A stretch of DNA of 64,000 nt from Coptis chinensis (taxonomy: Eukaryota; Streptophyta; Magnoliopsida; Ranunculales; Ranunculaceae): the NCBI GenBank assembly GCA_015680905.1, contig CM027382.1, positions 21,487,501 through 21,551,500 of the forward strand. The letters run 5' to 3'. Every line of letters begins with the position of its first letter. Position 1 is the first letter of the stretch. The notes under the pieces are model-generated. The model was not told the origin of the DNA, did no database searches, and saw nothing but the letters and a program-made list of their open reading frames with translations. The position numbers and the translations under genes are program-made. This document shows positions 47,614-58,246 of this stretch, piece by piece.

Positions 47614-47880
47614 TCAACGCAACTCCCAGTCATTACTTGGTCTTCTAAGATGAAGATTCCATTTGATTCTCTCCCCTTCTTCTAGCCAATCTCGGATACA
47701 AGGCGGTTTCTTGGAGTAGAAGCCCGAAAACCCAAAGTGGTAATCTTTCATACAATGAGGTGTCGCCCTTCCAATAATCCATCCATCCCGGCGGACTCGG
47801 CTACCACCGCCTACACCGCAAGTAATTCCATCTATAAAGCAAGGAAGAGCACTCAAGATGCAATCACATACCGCATCCAT
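47614..47880 (-). pseudogene. Unrecognised 88-codon open stretch inside element 4
   Basis: The minus-strand frame is Cys/Gly-rich at the start (MDAVCDCILSALPCFIDGIT, CGVGGGSRVRRDGWIIGRAT) and then HCMKDYHFGFSGFYSKKPPC. Composition is protein-like, but I cannot assign a family. It may be a captured host fragment or part of an unknown element ORF. Confidence 0.25.
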
Positions 47881-48449
47881 GAGATTGAGACACTTTTTGG
47901 TCCATCACAGTTCAGTATTTTGCGTTGATCACCCATCTTACAAATGCATCTTTTACCAATTGTCGATCAACTACGGCGGCGATTGGTTAAATAAGCGCCT
48001 ATGGTGCGTGATCTCAAAACTCAATTACAAATGAAATAAACTAATACCCATCACTCCTAACGATCAAAAAATCATTTCTTTTTATCATTTGACAGTAGAA
48101 AACCCAATGCTGGATAGCAAAAATTGATGAAACATTTGCTTTAGTAGTACACACCTCCTCTTCCATACCATTTTCGCAATCCAATTCACTATTATTCCCT
48201 CTAAACTGCTTAGAACCCAACCCAAAATGATTATCTTCACATCTCAAATCTTGTTTCCCTTCAAAGTCGATACCTTTAGGTGAAACCACCTCCTCATAGC
48301 CCGAAATAGCGAAACTAGTTTAGTAATATAAGTATTATTCTCGATAAGATGACAATGGATTGATTTTGTCTGGAAAGGAGCACCTTTCTCTGGTTTTTCA
48401 AATAACGTTGGCGGCCACATTTTTTCTCACCCACCTCTTTCTACTCATC

Positions 48450-48470
48450 GGTCCCCACAGACGGCGCCAT
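48450..48470 (-). other. Primer-binding site of element 4
   Basis: Minus strand TGGCGCCGTCTGTGGGG lies two bases after the 5' LTR. This is the standard site seen in Tat-lineage elements. Confidence 0.85.
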
Positions 48471-48471
48471 T

Positions 48472-48988
48472 TGTGTGAACCCAGTTAGTACCCTTTAACT
48501 GCACACCTCCACTCTCCTCTGTCTCTTCTCAAAGATGAGACTCCCTCTCTTTTGAACCTTTCAACTTAACCCATTTAGGGCTGCCTACGTACCCCCTTCA
48601 GGGAGGATCAAGTTGTGCCGTAGTTCTCTCCTTCTCCACTCTTGAATTCTCCCCCTCTTTAGATGTCCTCTCCTCTGGTGGTCTCCTCACCCCCTCTCTC
48701 TAACCGCTAACCGCTCCTTTATCCCACGATCTTCTTTCTAGTTCCACGACCACTAATTGTCCAACTATCTCTTGATATATCGCGGCTTTGTTATCGTGAC
48801 TCCGTATGCCCCTTCACTATTCTGCCTCCCTTTGGGTCATTGAAACCACACTGGTCCCTATGCCCCTCCAGATTCCGTGCCCCTTACATGATTCGCGGAC
48901 TGGATCACGTGCTCCCTCTTTCTTCTACCTTACGTTGTCTCGGTCCCGAAGACATGTCATCTTGATGGTCACGAATTAGGCCGATACA
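48472..48988 (-). repeat. 5' LTR of element 4
   Basis: 517 bp, nearly identical to 43964-44483. Followed by the TGTAT duplication. Confidence 0.93.
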
Positions 48989-48993
48989 TGTAT

Positions 48994-51630
48994 CTTATGA
49001 TGTTCTACACTTATACTGCGTAAGTAGACAGTAGAGTACTCTTTCTACTCTTTTTTTTCTAGCATGTTGAGGAATTAAGAAATGAGTATGAGACTGAGTG
49101 TTTCATATTTTCATTGTTAAATTGAGTAGTTGTGTACTGTTTTTCTTATTAGTGATTGAGTGTCCTGTTTTGCTTATGATCTTTAGTTACAATATCGAAT
49201 ATTGGTGCCAATAATGCTGCTCGCTTCTACTACTGCCGCCACCTTCGCCTCTCCCGCCCCATACACAAGACAGAAGACAATATTCAAATGAGGCTATACT
49301 TATTTTTTTGGTTAAAAGCTATGCTTGATTGTTTGTAGTTTTTTTTTGTACTTTCTTTTGTTTTAGGTTGTTATATGGGACAGATGTATTATAGATTAAC
49401 TAAAGCGATTAATTCCTAATTAATCGCAATTAATATGATTAATCGCTATAAACTCTTGGAGCGACTTGCTCCCGATTAGCACTTAAACTGCACAGCTGTA
49501 AATAGAGCTCCATTTGCTGAAAGTGGTTGATATTTTGGTGTTTATGAATAATTGGCAAAGTATTGAAGATGATTTTTATCAAATTTTAGAAAATTTGGGG
49601 TTGATGTATGAATTGGTATCACAATTAAGTATGTTTTTGGAAGTCTCAAACGGTCGAGGTGGAATGTCAACGTGGTAAAATAGGGTCCACAAAAATGGAT
49701 GAGAGCGAAAGTGCACGTTTTCCACTCTATGCCTCTATGTCAAATTTTGTCTCTCTAGCACCTCAAAATAAGTTAGATGGAGGAGAGAGGAAAGAAAGAC
49801 CCAATAAATACGAGGTGGTGAATGGAGGTGCAGGTTTATTTGATGCACAGTGATTGGTCGATTTAACACTTAAATGGCAATGTGGCATGCGTCCCCGTAC
49901 TTTGGGTTGGACATTTCTGGAAACTCATTCCTTTTCTTCCCATTATTCTCTTTACTTTTTTTATTGAGCCCTGAGCTTCTGTTCCAATCAATTTGTGTTC
50001 TCCTATTCCAAAGATACCCCCTAAATGTTCAGCACTTCAGTTTATTACTTTATTTTTTCCAAAATAACAACTTTTATTTAAGTGATTTAACCATATAAAA
50101 ACAAGTGATTTTAGGACAGTCAATGGTCCTTCAATGATGTGAGAATCAACAACCATTTAATTTTGCCGTTTCAATTTATTAATTGTAACATTATAATAAA
50201 AAAAATAGTCCGAAGCCAAAATCATTTTCTAGGATAATTTTTTTTCAAAATCACTCGCAAACATAATTTTTTTGTAAAAGTATTCCGGAAAACCAATTTT
50301 CGGGTGAAAATAATCTATATTGACAAATAGTTCAAATTTGAAATAAATATTTTCCAATTTTACTATTTCAGTCGTTTTGATATGAACAACGATTGTTTAT
50401 ATCTAAATAAATTAACATACCTTATAAACTATGTTAGTGTATGAACACTGATTATTCATAGTTCATATTGAGGTATGATGCAAAATATGTATGAACAATG
50501 AATGTTCATACTCCAATAAATGTTATTACTATTTATACATTATGTGTGTTGAGATATAAATAGTGATTGTTCATACCCCAAATAGATATGATTGTTCATA
50601 TATTATGTTGAGGTGTAATAATGATTGTTCATACCTCAAATAGAAGTAATTGTTCGTAGTTCATGTTGAAATTTGAATAGTATTGATATATGAACAATGA
50701 TTGTTCATACCCGTAATAGGTATGATTGTTCATCATACTTCAATAAGTGTTATTACTGATCATACAATATATTGAAGTATGAACAATGATTGTTTATACT
50801 ATATATACAGAGTCGTTTCGATTGGGCCGAGTCGTTTATTATTTTGCATAAGAGATATACTTGACATTTTATCTATCCGAACCGTTTTTTATTTGATCTC
50901 AAAGGTATGTTTGACTTTTCATCTATCCGTCTTTGTAAGTGATTAAAAAAATATATAGTTTTGAGAGTGGTTTTTACTTATATTTTGTAGTATCTGAACA
51001 TTATAAATAATATCAAGTGATAATTTGTTATACGAATAATAATAGGTAAGCCAAAGAAAATCATACCAATAATAATATCAACTTTATTCATTTGTCATAA
51101 TTATTGTATAGTAATAATATAGATCAATTTTATCAAGTTTAGAATTAATAATACACCAAATAATTAGTTGTATGTGTAATTAGTATGATTTCGAGTCCGA
51201 TGTTTTCATGAACTAAAGTCAATATAAGAATATTAACTGGATTAGAATTTACAAACACATTGACAGTAGATTAAAGATTAACTTTTCCATTCTTTTTGAA
51301 ATTTAATTATTTTAAAGGGTCAAAGGGTACCCTATTATAAATTCCACTATCCTAGACTTTATACCTCTGGATTGTTTGACTATTTGGTACTATTGGTAGT
51401 ACATAGAAGATATATAGGAAGGGGTATTCTTGTCAAGGTAATGAAATAATACAAAACATACGGCAAAAAGAGAAATAAAGAAGTTTGAACATGAAAGTAT
51501 TCATTTTTAATATAATTGCTATAAGTAGGTGAGTAAAGTGAAGTTAGAAAACTAATTGGGTAATTGAAGGGACACATGCTTAAGTAGGTAGGAAATACAT
51601 TGCTTTTCGATTCGGCTAACGTGGGAAAAA
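48994..51630. other. Intergenic region upstream of AP2
   Basis: AT-rich and without a supported gene. A 25-codon ATG frame at 49214-49291 (MLLASTTAATFASPAPYTRQ) has an Ala/Ser/Thr-rich, transit-peptide-like look but stops at once. 49390-49460 repeats ATTAATCGC words. 50375-50800 holds the palindrome cluster listed separately. The last kilobase probably includes the AP2 promoter. Confidence 0.6.
50375..50800. repeat. Cluster of palindromic TGAACAAT/ATTGTTCA repeats
   Basis: About ten imperfect copies of TATGAACAATGATTGTTCAT-like text in 430 bp, joined by TTATGTTGAGGTAT- or CCTCAAATAG-type linkers. The copy at 50689-50709 is a perfect palindrome with 10-bp arms around a single G. It looks like a decayed tandem array of about 45-70-bp units, or an old MITE-like block, 0.85-1.25 kb before the putative AP2 TATA box. 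Confidence 0.7.
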
Positions 51631-51635
51631 AAAAG

Positions 51636-51645
51636 TATATATTAA
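51636..51645 (+). promoter_or_regulatory. Putative TATA box of the AP2 gene
   Basis: TATATATTAA lies 324 bp before the start codon and is followed by an AG/AT-rich leader without long open frames on the plus strand. This is the best TATA candidate near the gene. The start of transcription is not known from the sequence. Confidence 0.4.
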
Positions 51646-51968
51646 AGAAAGAGATGGTTCTTTCAAACTTAAATGCAACATTTCATACACAACACTGAAA
51701 GAGAATCCATCACTAAATAAAGAAACAGAGATAGATATGCTATTGGAGAAAGTTAAGCTCAACCCCAAACTTAGCTGAATGATTGACAAGCAAGAGAGAG
51801 TGAGAAAAGACACCAAGACAAAGAAAGCAAAAACAAAACATCTACAAAAGGAAAGCAAACCAACGCCAACACCCACACTAAAAAAAAGCTCATGTTAGAG
51901 GACTGAAGAGTACATGATCAAGGGCTTTGCTATTTTTCAAGTTTTGATATTTAAGTTCTTGAAAGACT

Positions 51969-54846
51969 ATGTGGAATCTTAACGACTCACCTGATCAAGC
52001 ATGTAAGAGAGAATATGAAGAAGGGTGTTCTTCAACTTTAGGTGATGTAAGAGAAGATGAGAAGGGTAAACGGGTTGGGTCTGAGAACTCGAGTTCTTCA
52101 TCAGCTGTGGTTATGGAAAATGGGTCAGAGAGTGAAGGAGAGAGAAGAAAAAAGAGTCATAAGATCTTCGGGTTTTCAGTTGATAACTGTTCTTCTGAGA
52201 GTGACCCGGTTGTGACCCGGCAGTTTTTCCCAGTTGATGAGTCGGAAATGGAATATACAATTGATTCGGGTACGGGTATGGGTGAAGGTCCATTTCGTCG
52301 GGCTGAATGGGTAGGCGTGCAATTTTGTCAGTCGGATCTGGTTGGGTCATCTCAACCCATAAAGAAGAGCCGGCGAGGACCCAGGTCTAGAAGCTCTCAA
52401 TATAGAGGGGTTACTTTCTACAGAAGAACTGGTCGTTGGGAGTCCCACATATGGTTTTACTTTTTTCTCATTCTTATTTTTTGCATTAAAATTTTTGACA
52501 GTGTGTTTTTTTGTTACAACTTTTTTAATACATTTTGAATTTTATATTCTAACTTTTGATTTTTTATATTGATGTAGGGATTGTGGGAAGCAAGTTTACT
52601 TAGGTATGTAAGTGATTGAAAGCTGGACATTCTTTTTTGTTTTAATCTTAATAATCTCTTTTGGAATATGCTTCTTTAGATTTTATAGTTTTTTTTTTTT
52701 CAAATCAATATCAAAATTCAAAAATGAAAAACTTACTCTTTGAGAAATAATGGTATTGGAAATTATTAAAAAGCTTAGTTAAAGAAAAATATTTATTTTT
52801 GTTTCTTGGTTTTATAGTGTTTATCTGGTTAATGATAGTGTGCTTTGGTGTTGTGTTTAGGTGGATTTGATACTGCACATGCAGCTGCTCGGTAAGGTGG
52901 TTAAATGGTTCAACAAGTGTGTAGTTCCTGTTCAATTTCTTGTAAGAAACTGAAAACTGTGTATTGAAATAGAGAAATCTGGTTTCAGTGCTTATGACAG
53001 AGCTGCTATTAAGTTCCGAGGTGTAGAGGCAGATATAAATTTCGGTCTTGATGACTATCAGGATGACTTGAAGCAGGTATGTATGTCAATTTGTTTTGAA
53101 GAAAGTGAATTTTTCAACTTTGTTTTCTCCACCACAAAAAGTGGTCTTATATATCTTTTAATCTCCTCATTATCTTGATATTTATTCTCTACAGTGCTTA
53201 CATTATCTTTGCTTTGCTTCTTCGATGAAATATAAAAAAAAAAATCAAATTAAGGCCATGCATCAAATAGTAATGTCAATTGTCAATGAGGGTTGCTTTG
53301 CTTCTTTATGAAATATAAAATAAACAATAGTATAAGAACACAATTTTGTTTTTTGTTTTTTTTCGATAGACTATATAAAAACATGCATCAAATAGTAATT
53401 AACGAGGGGTTTAGTTGTAACATTATTGATGCTTGAATAATGTGGTATGCAACAGATGTGTAATTTAACTAAGGAGGAATTCGTTCATGTACTTCGTCGC
53501 CAAAGTACGGGGTATCCTAGAGGAAGTTCAAAATATAGAGGTGTTACCTTGCACAAATGTGGAAGATGGGAAGCTAGAATGGGACAATTCCTAGGGAAAA
53601 AGTAACCTACTATTTTCCTTGTCGCCATTTTTTTTATCTTTCAAAAATTGGTAGTACCGTCACTATATTCATTTAAGTTATTGAAATGTTTCAACAGATA
53701 CATTTATTTGGGCCTCTTCGACACTGAAATAGAAGCGGCGAGGTAATACATTTTAATGTTTGATATAACATGTAAATCGCTGCCTCCTATAGTAAAACAA
53801 AAATGTTTTAGTTAATACTAAATACCAAATTTTCGCATGATTTAAACTAGGGCTTATGATAAAGCCGCAATCAAGTTTAATGGGAAGGAAGCTGTTACGA
53901 ACTTTGATTCAAGCATATATGAAAATGAGCTGAATCCCACTGGTTAGTACTTGTACTAAATAGTAGCAGCTCTTTTTACTCTTCTTTGTCTCATATTCTG
54001 TGGTTCCTAATATTTCCAGGTCATAATGTTTCTCACAATCTCGATTTGAGCCTGGGCAATTCAACTTCTACAAGCAATGATTATGAATTGGGAGGTGAGA
54101 ACAGATTGCATGGAATGGATCAACAATTCTCACGGTTGCCGTTTGTACCTGGTAATTTGAGTAATACCCATCGGCCTCTTATACCAAAGGTATATACAGT
54201 TGGCTAATCCTTCCATAATCCACTTATCTCATAGTGTTTTTATATCTCAGTCCATATGAAAGTCATAAAATTGTTGATTTCTATGCACTCACCGCCCCTG
54301 CAGTATGAAGACAGTAGCATCCTTCTGGATGGAAGTCATAGCTATCTTAATAGACGAGATGGGTGCAGCGAAAGCGAGGCAATACGGTTGCTGAACCGCA
54401 CCCACATCCAATCTCCACCAAGCGCGCGGCATTCTAATGAGGCGTATATGTATGGGCCACTAAGAAGAAGTGGGGAAGCACAGATGTTTCACGTTCTACA
54501 ACCCCAATTCAGTCTTCCAAACTACCAAGTGAGTGCTAAGAATTAGACCTATAACTTTCTCGCTTCACAAGTCTTACCAATTTGATTGTTCTTTATTTAT
54601 CATGTTCCTCTTTCGTTGATTCAGTTACTGAGTAACGATATTGGAGTTCGAGGCACATGCCCTTCTCCAGCTTCAGGCGAACAAGTACGACCATTCAGCT
54701 GGAATGGAAGTGGCAATACTTGGCTAGCTGGTACACCCCATATGTTTACTACCCCTGCAGCATCATCAGGATTCCCATTGCAGATAACTACGTCAACAAC
54801 TTGGCTGGCTAAAAATGAGTTCCACTCTCACATGAGACCCTCCTGA
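51969..54846 (+). CDS. AP2: APETALA2-type (euAP2) transcription factor, 10 coding exons, 509 aa
   Basis: Exons: 51969-52453, 52578-52603, 52861-52891, 52989-53076, 53456-53601, 53698-53742, 53851-53942, 54020-54189, 54304-54528, 54625-54846. All introns are GT-AG and all phases fit, giving 509 aa. The start fits the family opening [10 protein letters not shown]. Seen in order: acidic/Ser-rich N-terminus with [15 protein letters not shown] (34-48), VTRQFFPV (82-89), basic [13 protein letters not shown] (132-144, likely NLS), first AP2 domain (about 145-200, [18 protein letters not shown]), linker (about 201-236), second AP2 domain (237-292), DLSLGNS (313-319, EAR-like), and AASSGF (481-486), encoded by the miR172 site. 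Family role: nuclear DNA-binding regulator of floral organ identity, flowering time and seed development, repressing with TOPLESS co-repressors. The N-terminal and QFCQSD motifs favour AP2 over TOE1/TOE2. Looks intact. Exons 2 and 3 are conserved microexons (26 and 31 bp). Confidence 0.96.
54755..54775 (+). promoter_or_regulatory. miR172 target site in AP2 exon 10
   Basis: CTGCAGCATCATCAGGATTC followed by C matches the conserved miR172 complementary site of euAP2 genes (usual form ends GGATTCT). It lies in the last coding exon, before the stop, as in AP2/TOE genes. miR172 is known to act here by translational inhibition and cleavage. Confidence 0.95.
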
Positions 54847-56765
54847 TCGCTTAGTTATATTGCTTTGTCAATCCACTTTCAATCTCCCTTACATTTCCTT
54901 CTATTCACTTTTTCCATGAGTTTTGACCCCCTCTGTTACTACAAGTTTCTAGCTCCAAGTCTGTAAAGATGGTTACTCGAGTTTCATTCCATTTATTCCG
55001 TACACCAAAAATAACTGAGAGAATTAATGACTAATGGGCATCTACATATGATGTGCAGGGTTACGAAAAAAGATGTGTGGAGAAACATGTAAAACGTTTT
55101 AACACTAATGAATTCTCAGGGCGATAATTTTAGGCTATAATTTCTGACCTATAGATTCTTTGTATTTGGAAACTATGGGATGCCTGGTCGATCGAAATTT
55201 AAATTTATCATTCAACCGATCAACAACGAGAGTAATAATTAACCATAACTGAACGTTCGATGTAGATGATGTGATGCAAATCATTTAGCAATTTCAATGC
55301 CAGTCATCATATCATATTCCAAACTGCTGGATGACAAGCTAGTGAACATAAGATTTAGCGATCTATATGCCTATATAGACAAGTATGTTTATAATTACTA
55401 ATACAGAATTATAGATCGCAATGCATATAACCTTAACAAAACACTATATTGAGTTATGGGAGACTTATTTATTAACTTCATAATATGTAGCAATACTGGG
55501 ATCAGCACTCAGCAGTGCGTGTAAGTGTGTAACACAAAGGAGGGTATTAATCCCCGTTAGCCCGACAGGCGATTCGGTCTCTTTAGTTGAATTGTCTCAT
55601 ATACGATATATCTAAGAAGATGATCAGTTAACAGTCCCATGTTTCCCATGCATGTTTAATGGGATTCATATAACATGTTTTCAGTAACAGTAGTTGTTAG
55701 GTCTTAAAATGAAGTGCTTTAAGAATTAAGATCAAAGTTAAGTCGTGAATCCTTAGGTTCAAAGAAGGGAGGTTGTCACTTGTCAGTTTCTTATCCAGAA
55801 TTCCAGATAAGGCATCATGTATTCGTGTGGTTTATTTAAGTTCAACTGTTTTTTTTTCTTGCCTGCAAATCCACTCCAAACCAATCAAACTGAAATCACA
55901 TTCCCGAATCGAGAAAAAGTCACTTAATAAACACTGTAGAACACAAAATGTTAATATGTGATCTGAGCCTCTGAGGTGATGAGTCGTTATCATCAGTGTC
56001 CTTAGATTCAGTTTAGCTATTATTTTGAGAGGGACTACACCTACAATTCAGCGGAAGTACTCCCAAGTCCCACCTACTCTTTTCGAAGTATTAAAAGGGA
56101 AATCTCACTCTCTACAAAAAAGGAAAGCCTACAGATGGTTCAGATTACACTGAACCAACGGTTAGAAATCAGTCAAATGACCAATCATGGTATTTCTTAA
56201 GTAGGTTTACTTTAAGGCGGACCGACCTAGACCTTGTACACATTTAAATGCAACTACAAGGCCCTAGACTCTTAGGTCAAGGTCTGAATTACTTTAGAAT
56301 AGACTTTACAGCCAATCTAGTACCCATCGAGTATTATTCCGTAATAATAACGTAAGACGGTAAGAGCAAATTCTAACTAATTAAGGTGATAAACAGTATT
56401 AACATTGAGAAGGGGAGAGCAGAAAAAGAAGTTGTTTTGGTTAAGGGTGATCAAATAGGAGCTTTGAGTTTATAATAATTATTTAGTACCGCCAATTTTC
56501 ATATTTTTTAAAATAGCATCTATATTATTTTTTTCTGACCTATAATTTTGCCGCGAGATATAGCAAAATTATGTCTCAATTGTTTTTTTTTTTTTTTTTG
56601 GTTTTGGTGTTGTTTTGGTGTATTGAAAACTTTTTGGAGTGTATATATAAGTTGTGTTTAAAGAAAAAAAAAAAAAAAAATGATTATGTAGATATGAAAT
56701 CTTGTGGCAAATACGCAAAATTTGATCTGAAAAAAAAAAAAAAAACAAAAAAGTTCTTAAGATAT
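54847..56765. other. AP2 3' UTR and downstream intergenic region
   Basis: The 3' UTR probably covers the first 250-300 bp. The rest is AT-rich with no supported gene or element. A GGTTCAG-ATTACA-CTGAACC inverted repeat occurs at about 56137-56156. Homopolymers of T and A (56579-56599, 56664-56680) flank AT-rich sequence just before the hAT fragment. Confidence 0.55.
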
Positions 56766-57330
56766 TAGGGGTAGGCCTTCCCTAAAATCGACATAGGGTC
56801 GGTCGGGTCGGGTGAGAGATATGAAATCTTGTGGCTTTAAACCCGATGTAGGGCCGGGCCTATATAGATTGGTTTTGTCATTTATATTAAAAAAAAATGC
56901 ATAATAATCTACAAACCAAAGTGTAATAATGTCCAAAAATTTAAAAGATCGAGTTCGAATTTGGCAATCCTATGTCGTTAGAATATATATAAAAACTATA
57001 GTTTTGGGGGATGTGGGGTGTAAAATAACATATAAAGAATAATCATTATTATTTTACTTTTTGCCAAAGAAGTGTCAATCCCATAAATTGGGAATTTTTG
57101 CGTTTGTATATGGAAATGAAAAATTGGCATTTTTGACCGTTGTTTTGGGTTAGGCAAATAGCTCACGTATTTTGCTTTGCCAATAAATTGAGAATAATAA
57201 GTTATGGACTATTGAAGAATAAAGAGTGCATTCTATGCGAGTTGAATTGGAGTAAATTAGAATAAAATAAATAGCGCCACTTCAAGTAGAGTGGAATGAT
57301 AAACGGTTAAAGTGGAGTAGAATTGTATGT
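56766..57330. mobile_element. hAT-like fragment (left end only)
   Basis: Begins TAGGGGTAGGCC and has GGGTCGGTCGGGTCGGGT and GGGCCGGGCCTATATAG, the subterminal style of the hAT at 10758-11727. A matching right end with the same flanking 8 bp was not found. It shares a 65-bp stretch (AAAATAACATATAAAGAATA...) with the following hAT, so both belong to related families. Confidence 0.5.
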
Positions 57331-57338
57331 GTCCCACC

Positions 57339-58238
57339 TAGGGTATAATGTCTAACCTTCTGGTCGGGTCAATAGGGCTTAGGGGCAGTCAAATAGTAAT
57401 GGCCTGGGCGGGGGTTGAACTATCGGGTCATGTCTTGTAAAATAACATATAAAGAATAATCATTATTATTTACTTTTTGCCAACCTTTGTCAATCCCATA
57501 AAGTAGTAGGCATGTCATTCGGTAAGAGTGGAAATTATCATTTTAACCCAATTTCAATGATAAAAACTTTCTAAGGGTATCGCAACCGCAGTCAAATAGT
57601 AATGGTAATATATTTCCAATTCACAACATAGAAAAAATATAATCAATCAATTAAAATAAACAAAAAAAAAAACTTGAACTAAAATCCAAAACCATATCTG
57701 AAAATTTGAAACTTTTTTCTCGTGATTTATTATTTGTAAATTGATTATTTTTCATAGCATGATAAAATGAAGATCGGAGCAATGATCTATGGTACAAAAC
57801 AATAAAATGTAAACTAAAAGAATACGAAATTAATACAAAGATGAATGATTAATATTCTCTAAAATTCGAAAGTTGAATTTAAACTTTTGATATTTGCCCG
57901 ATGTTCAAACTTAAATATTTGAATTTGATGTTAAACTCATAAGTTTGTGTTCATATCTCCTAAATTTCTACAAAAGTTAACAGAAAATATAAACAAAATA
58001 CAAAAATATTAGAGTTAGAGTCTTGAAATTATGCGGGTCAATAGGGTTGGGTCAACGGCTTTTGACATGATGCGGGTCGGGTTTGAACATAGAACCTACA
58101 CTCATACCCCGACCGCGTAAAAACGGTGGCAGGGCGGGGCGGGGCGGGTCTATTTTTGGGTCGGTGCGGGTTTGTGTGGTGGGTGAAGACCGGATACCCT
58201 ACCGGATGATGAGTCAACAGTTTTTTTTTACACCCCTA
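57339..58238. mobile_element. Non-autonomous hAT transposon, 900 bp, TSD GTCCCACC
   Basis: Flanked by a perfect 8-bp duplication GTCCCACC (57331-57338 and 58239-58246). Ends TAGGGTATAATG and, inverted at the right, TAGGGGTGTAAA. Subterminal GGGTCGGG, GGGCGGGGCGGG and GGGTCAATAGGG words are present at both ends, with an AT-rich interior and no transposase. Confidence 0.85.
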
Positions 58239-58246
58239 GTCCCACC

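Larger units (their letters stand above)
43964..48988 (-). mobile_element. Non-autonomous LTR retroelement (element 4), 5.0 kb, TSD TGTAT
   Basis: Two LTRs of about 520 bp (43964-44483 and 48472-48988), each TGTGTGAACCC...GCCGATACA on the plus strand, flanked by a perfect TGTAT duplication (43959-43963 and 48989-48993). On the minus strand, TGGCGCCGTCTGTGGGG follows the right LTR (primer site), and GAGAGGGGGCATC precedes the left LTR (polypurine tract), so it reads right to left. The 4-kb interior has no gag or pol that I recognise. It holds tandem repeats and gene-like fragments. The LTRs are nearly identical by eye, making this the youngest retroelement here. The primer-site sequence suggests a Tat-related parent. 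Confidence 0.92.

Noticed and set aside
51616-51876. Minus-strand 86-codon frame upstream of AP2
   Set aside because: Overlaps the probable AP2 leader; Ser/Phe/Leu-rich complement of an A/G-rich 5' UTR.
56137-56156. GGTTCAG...CTGAACC inverted repeat as a terminator or small RNA hairpin
   Set aside because: Single 7-bp stem in AT-rich intergenic DNA; no flanking support.
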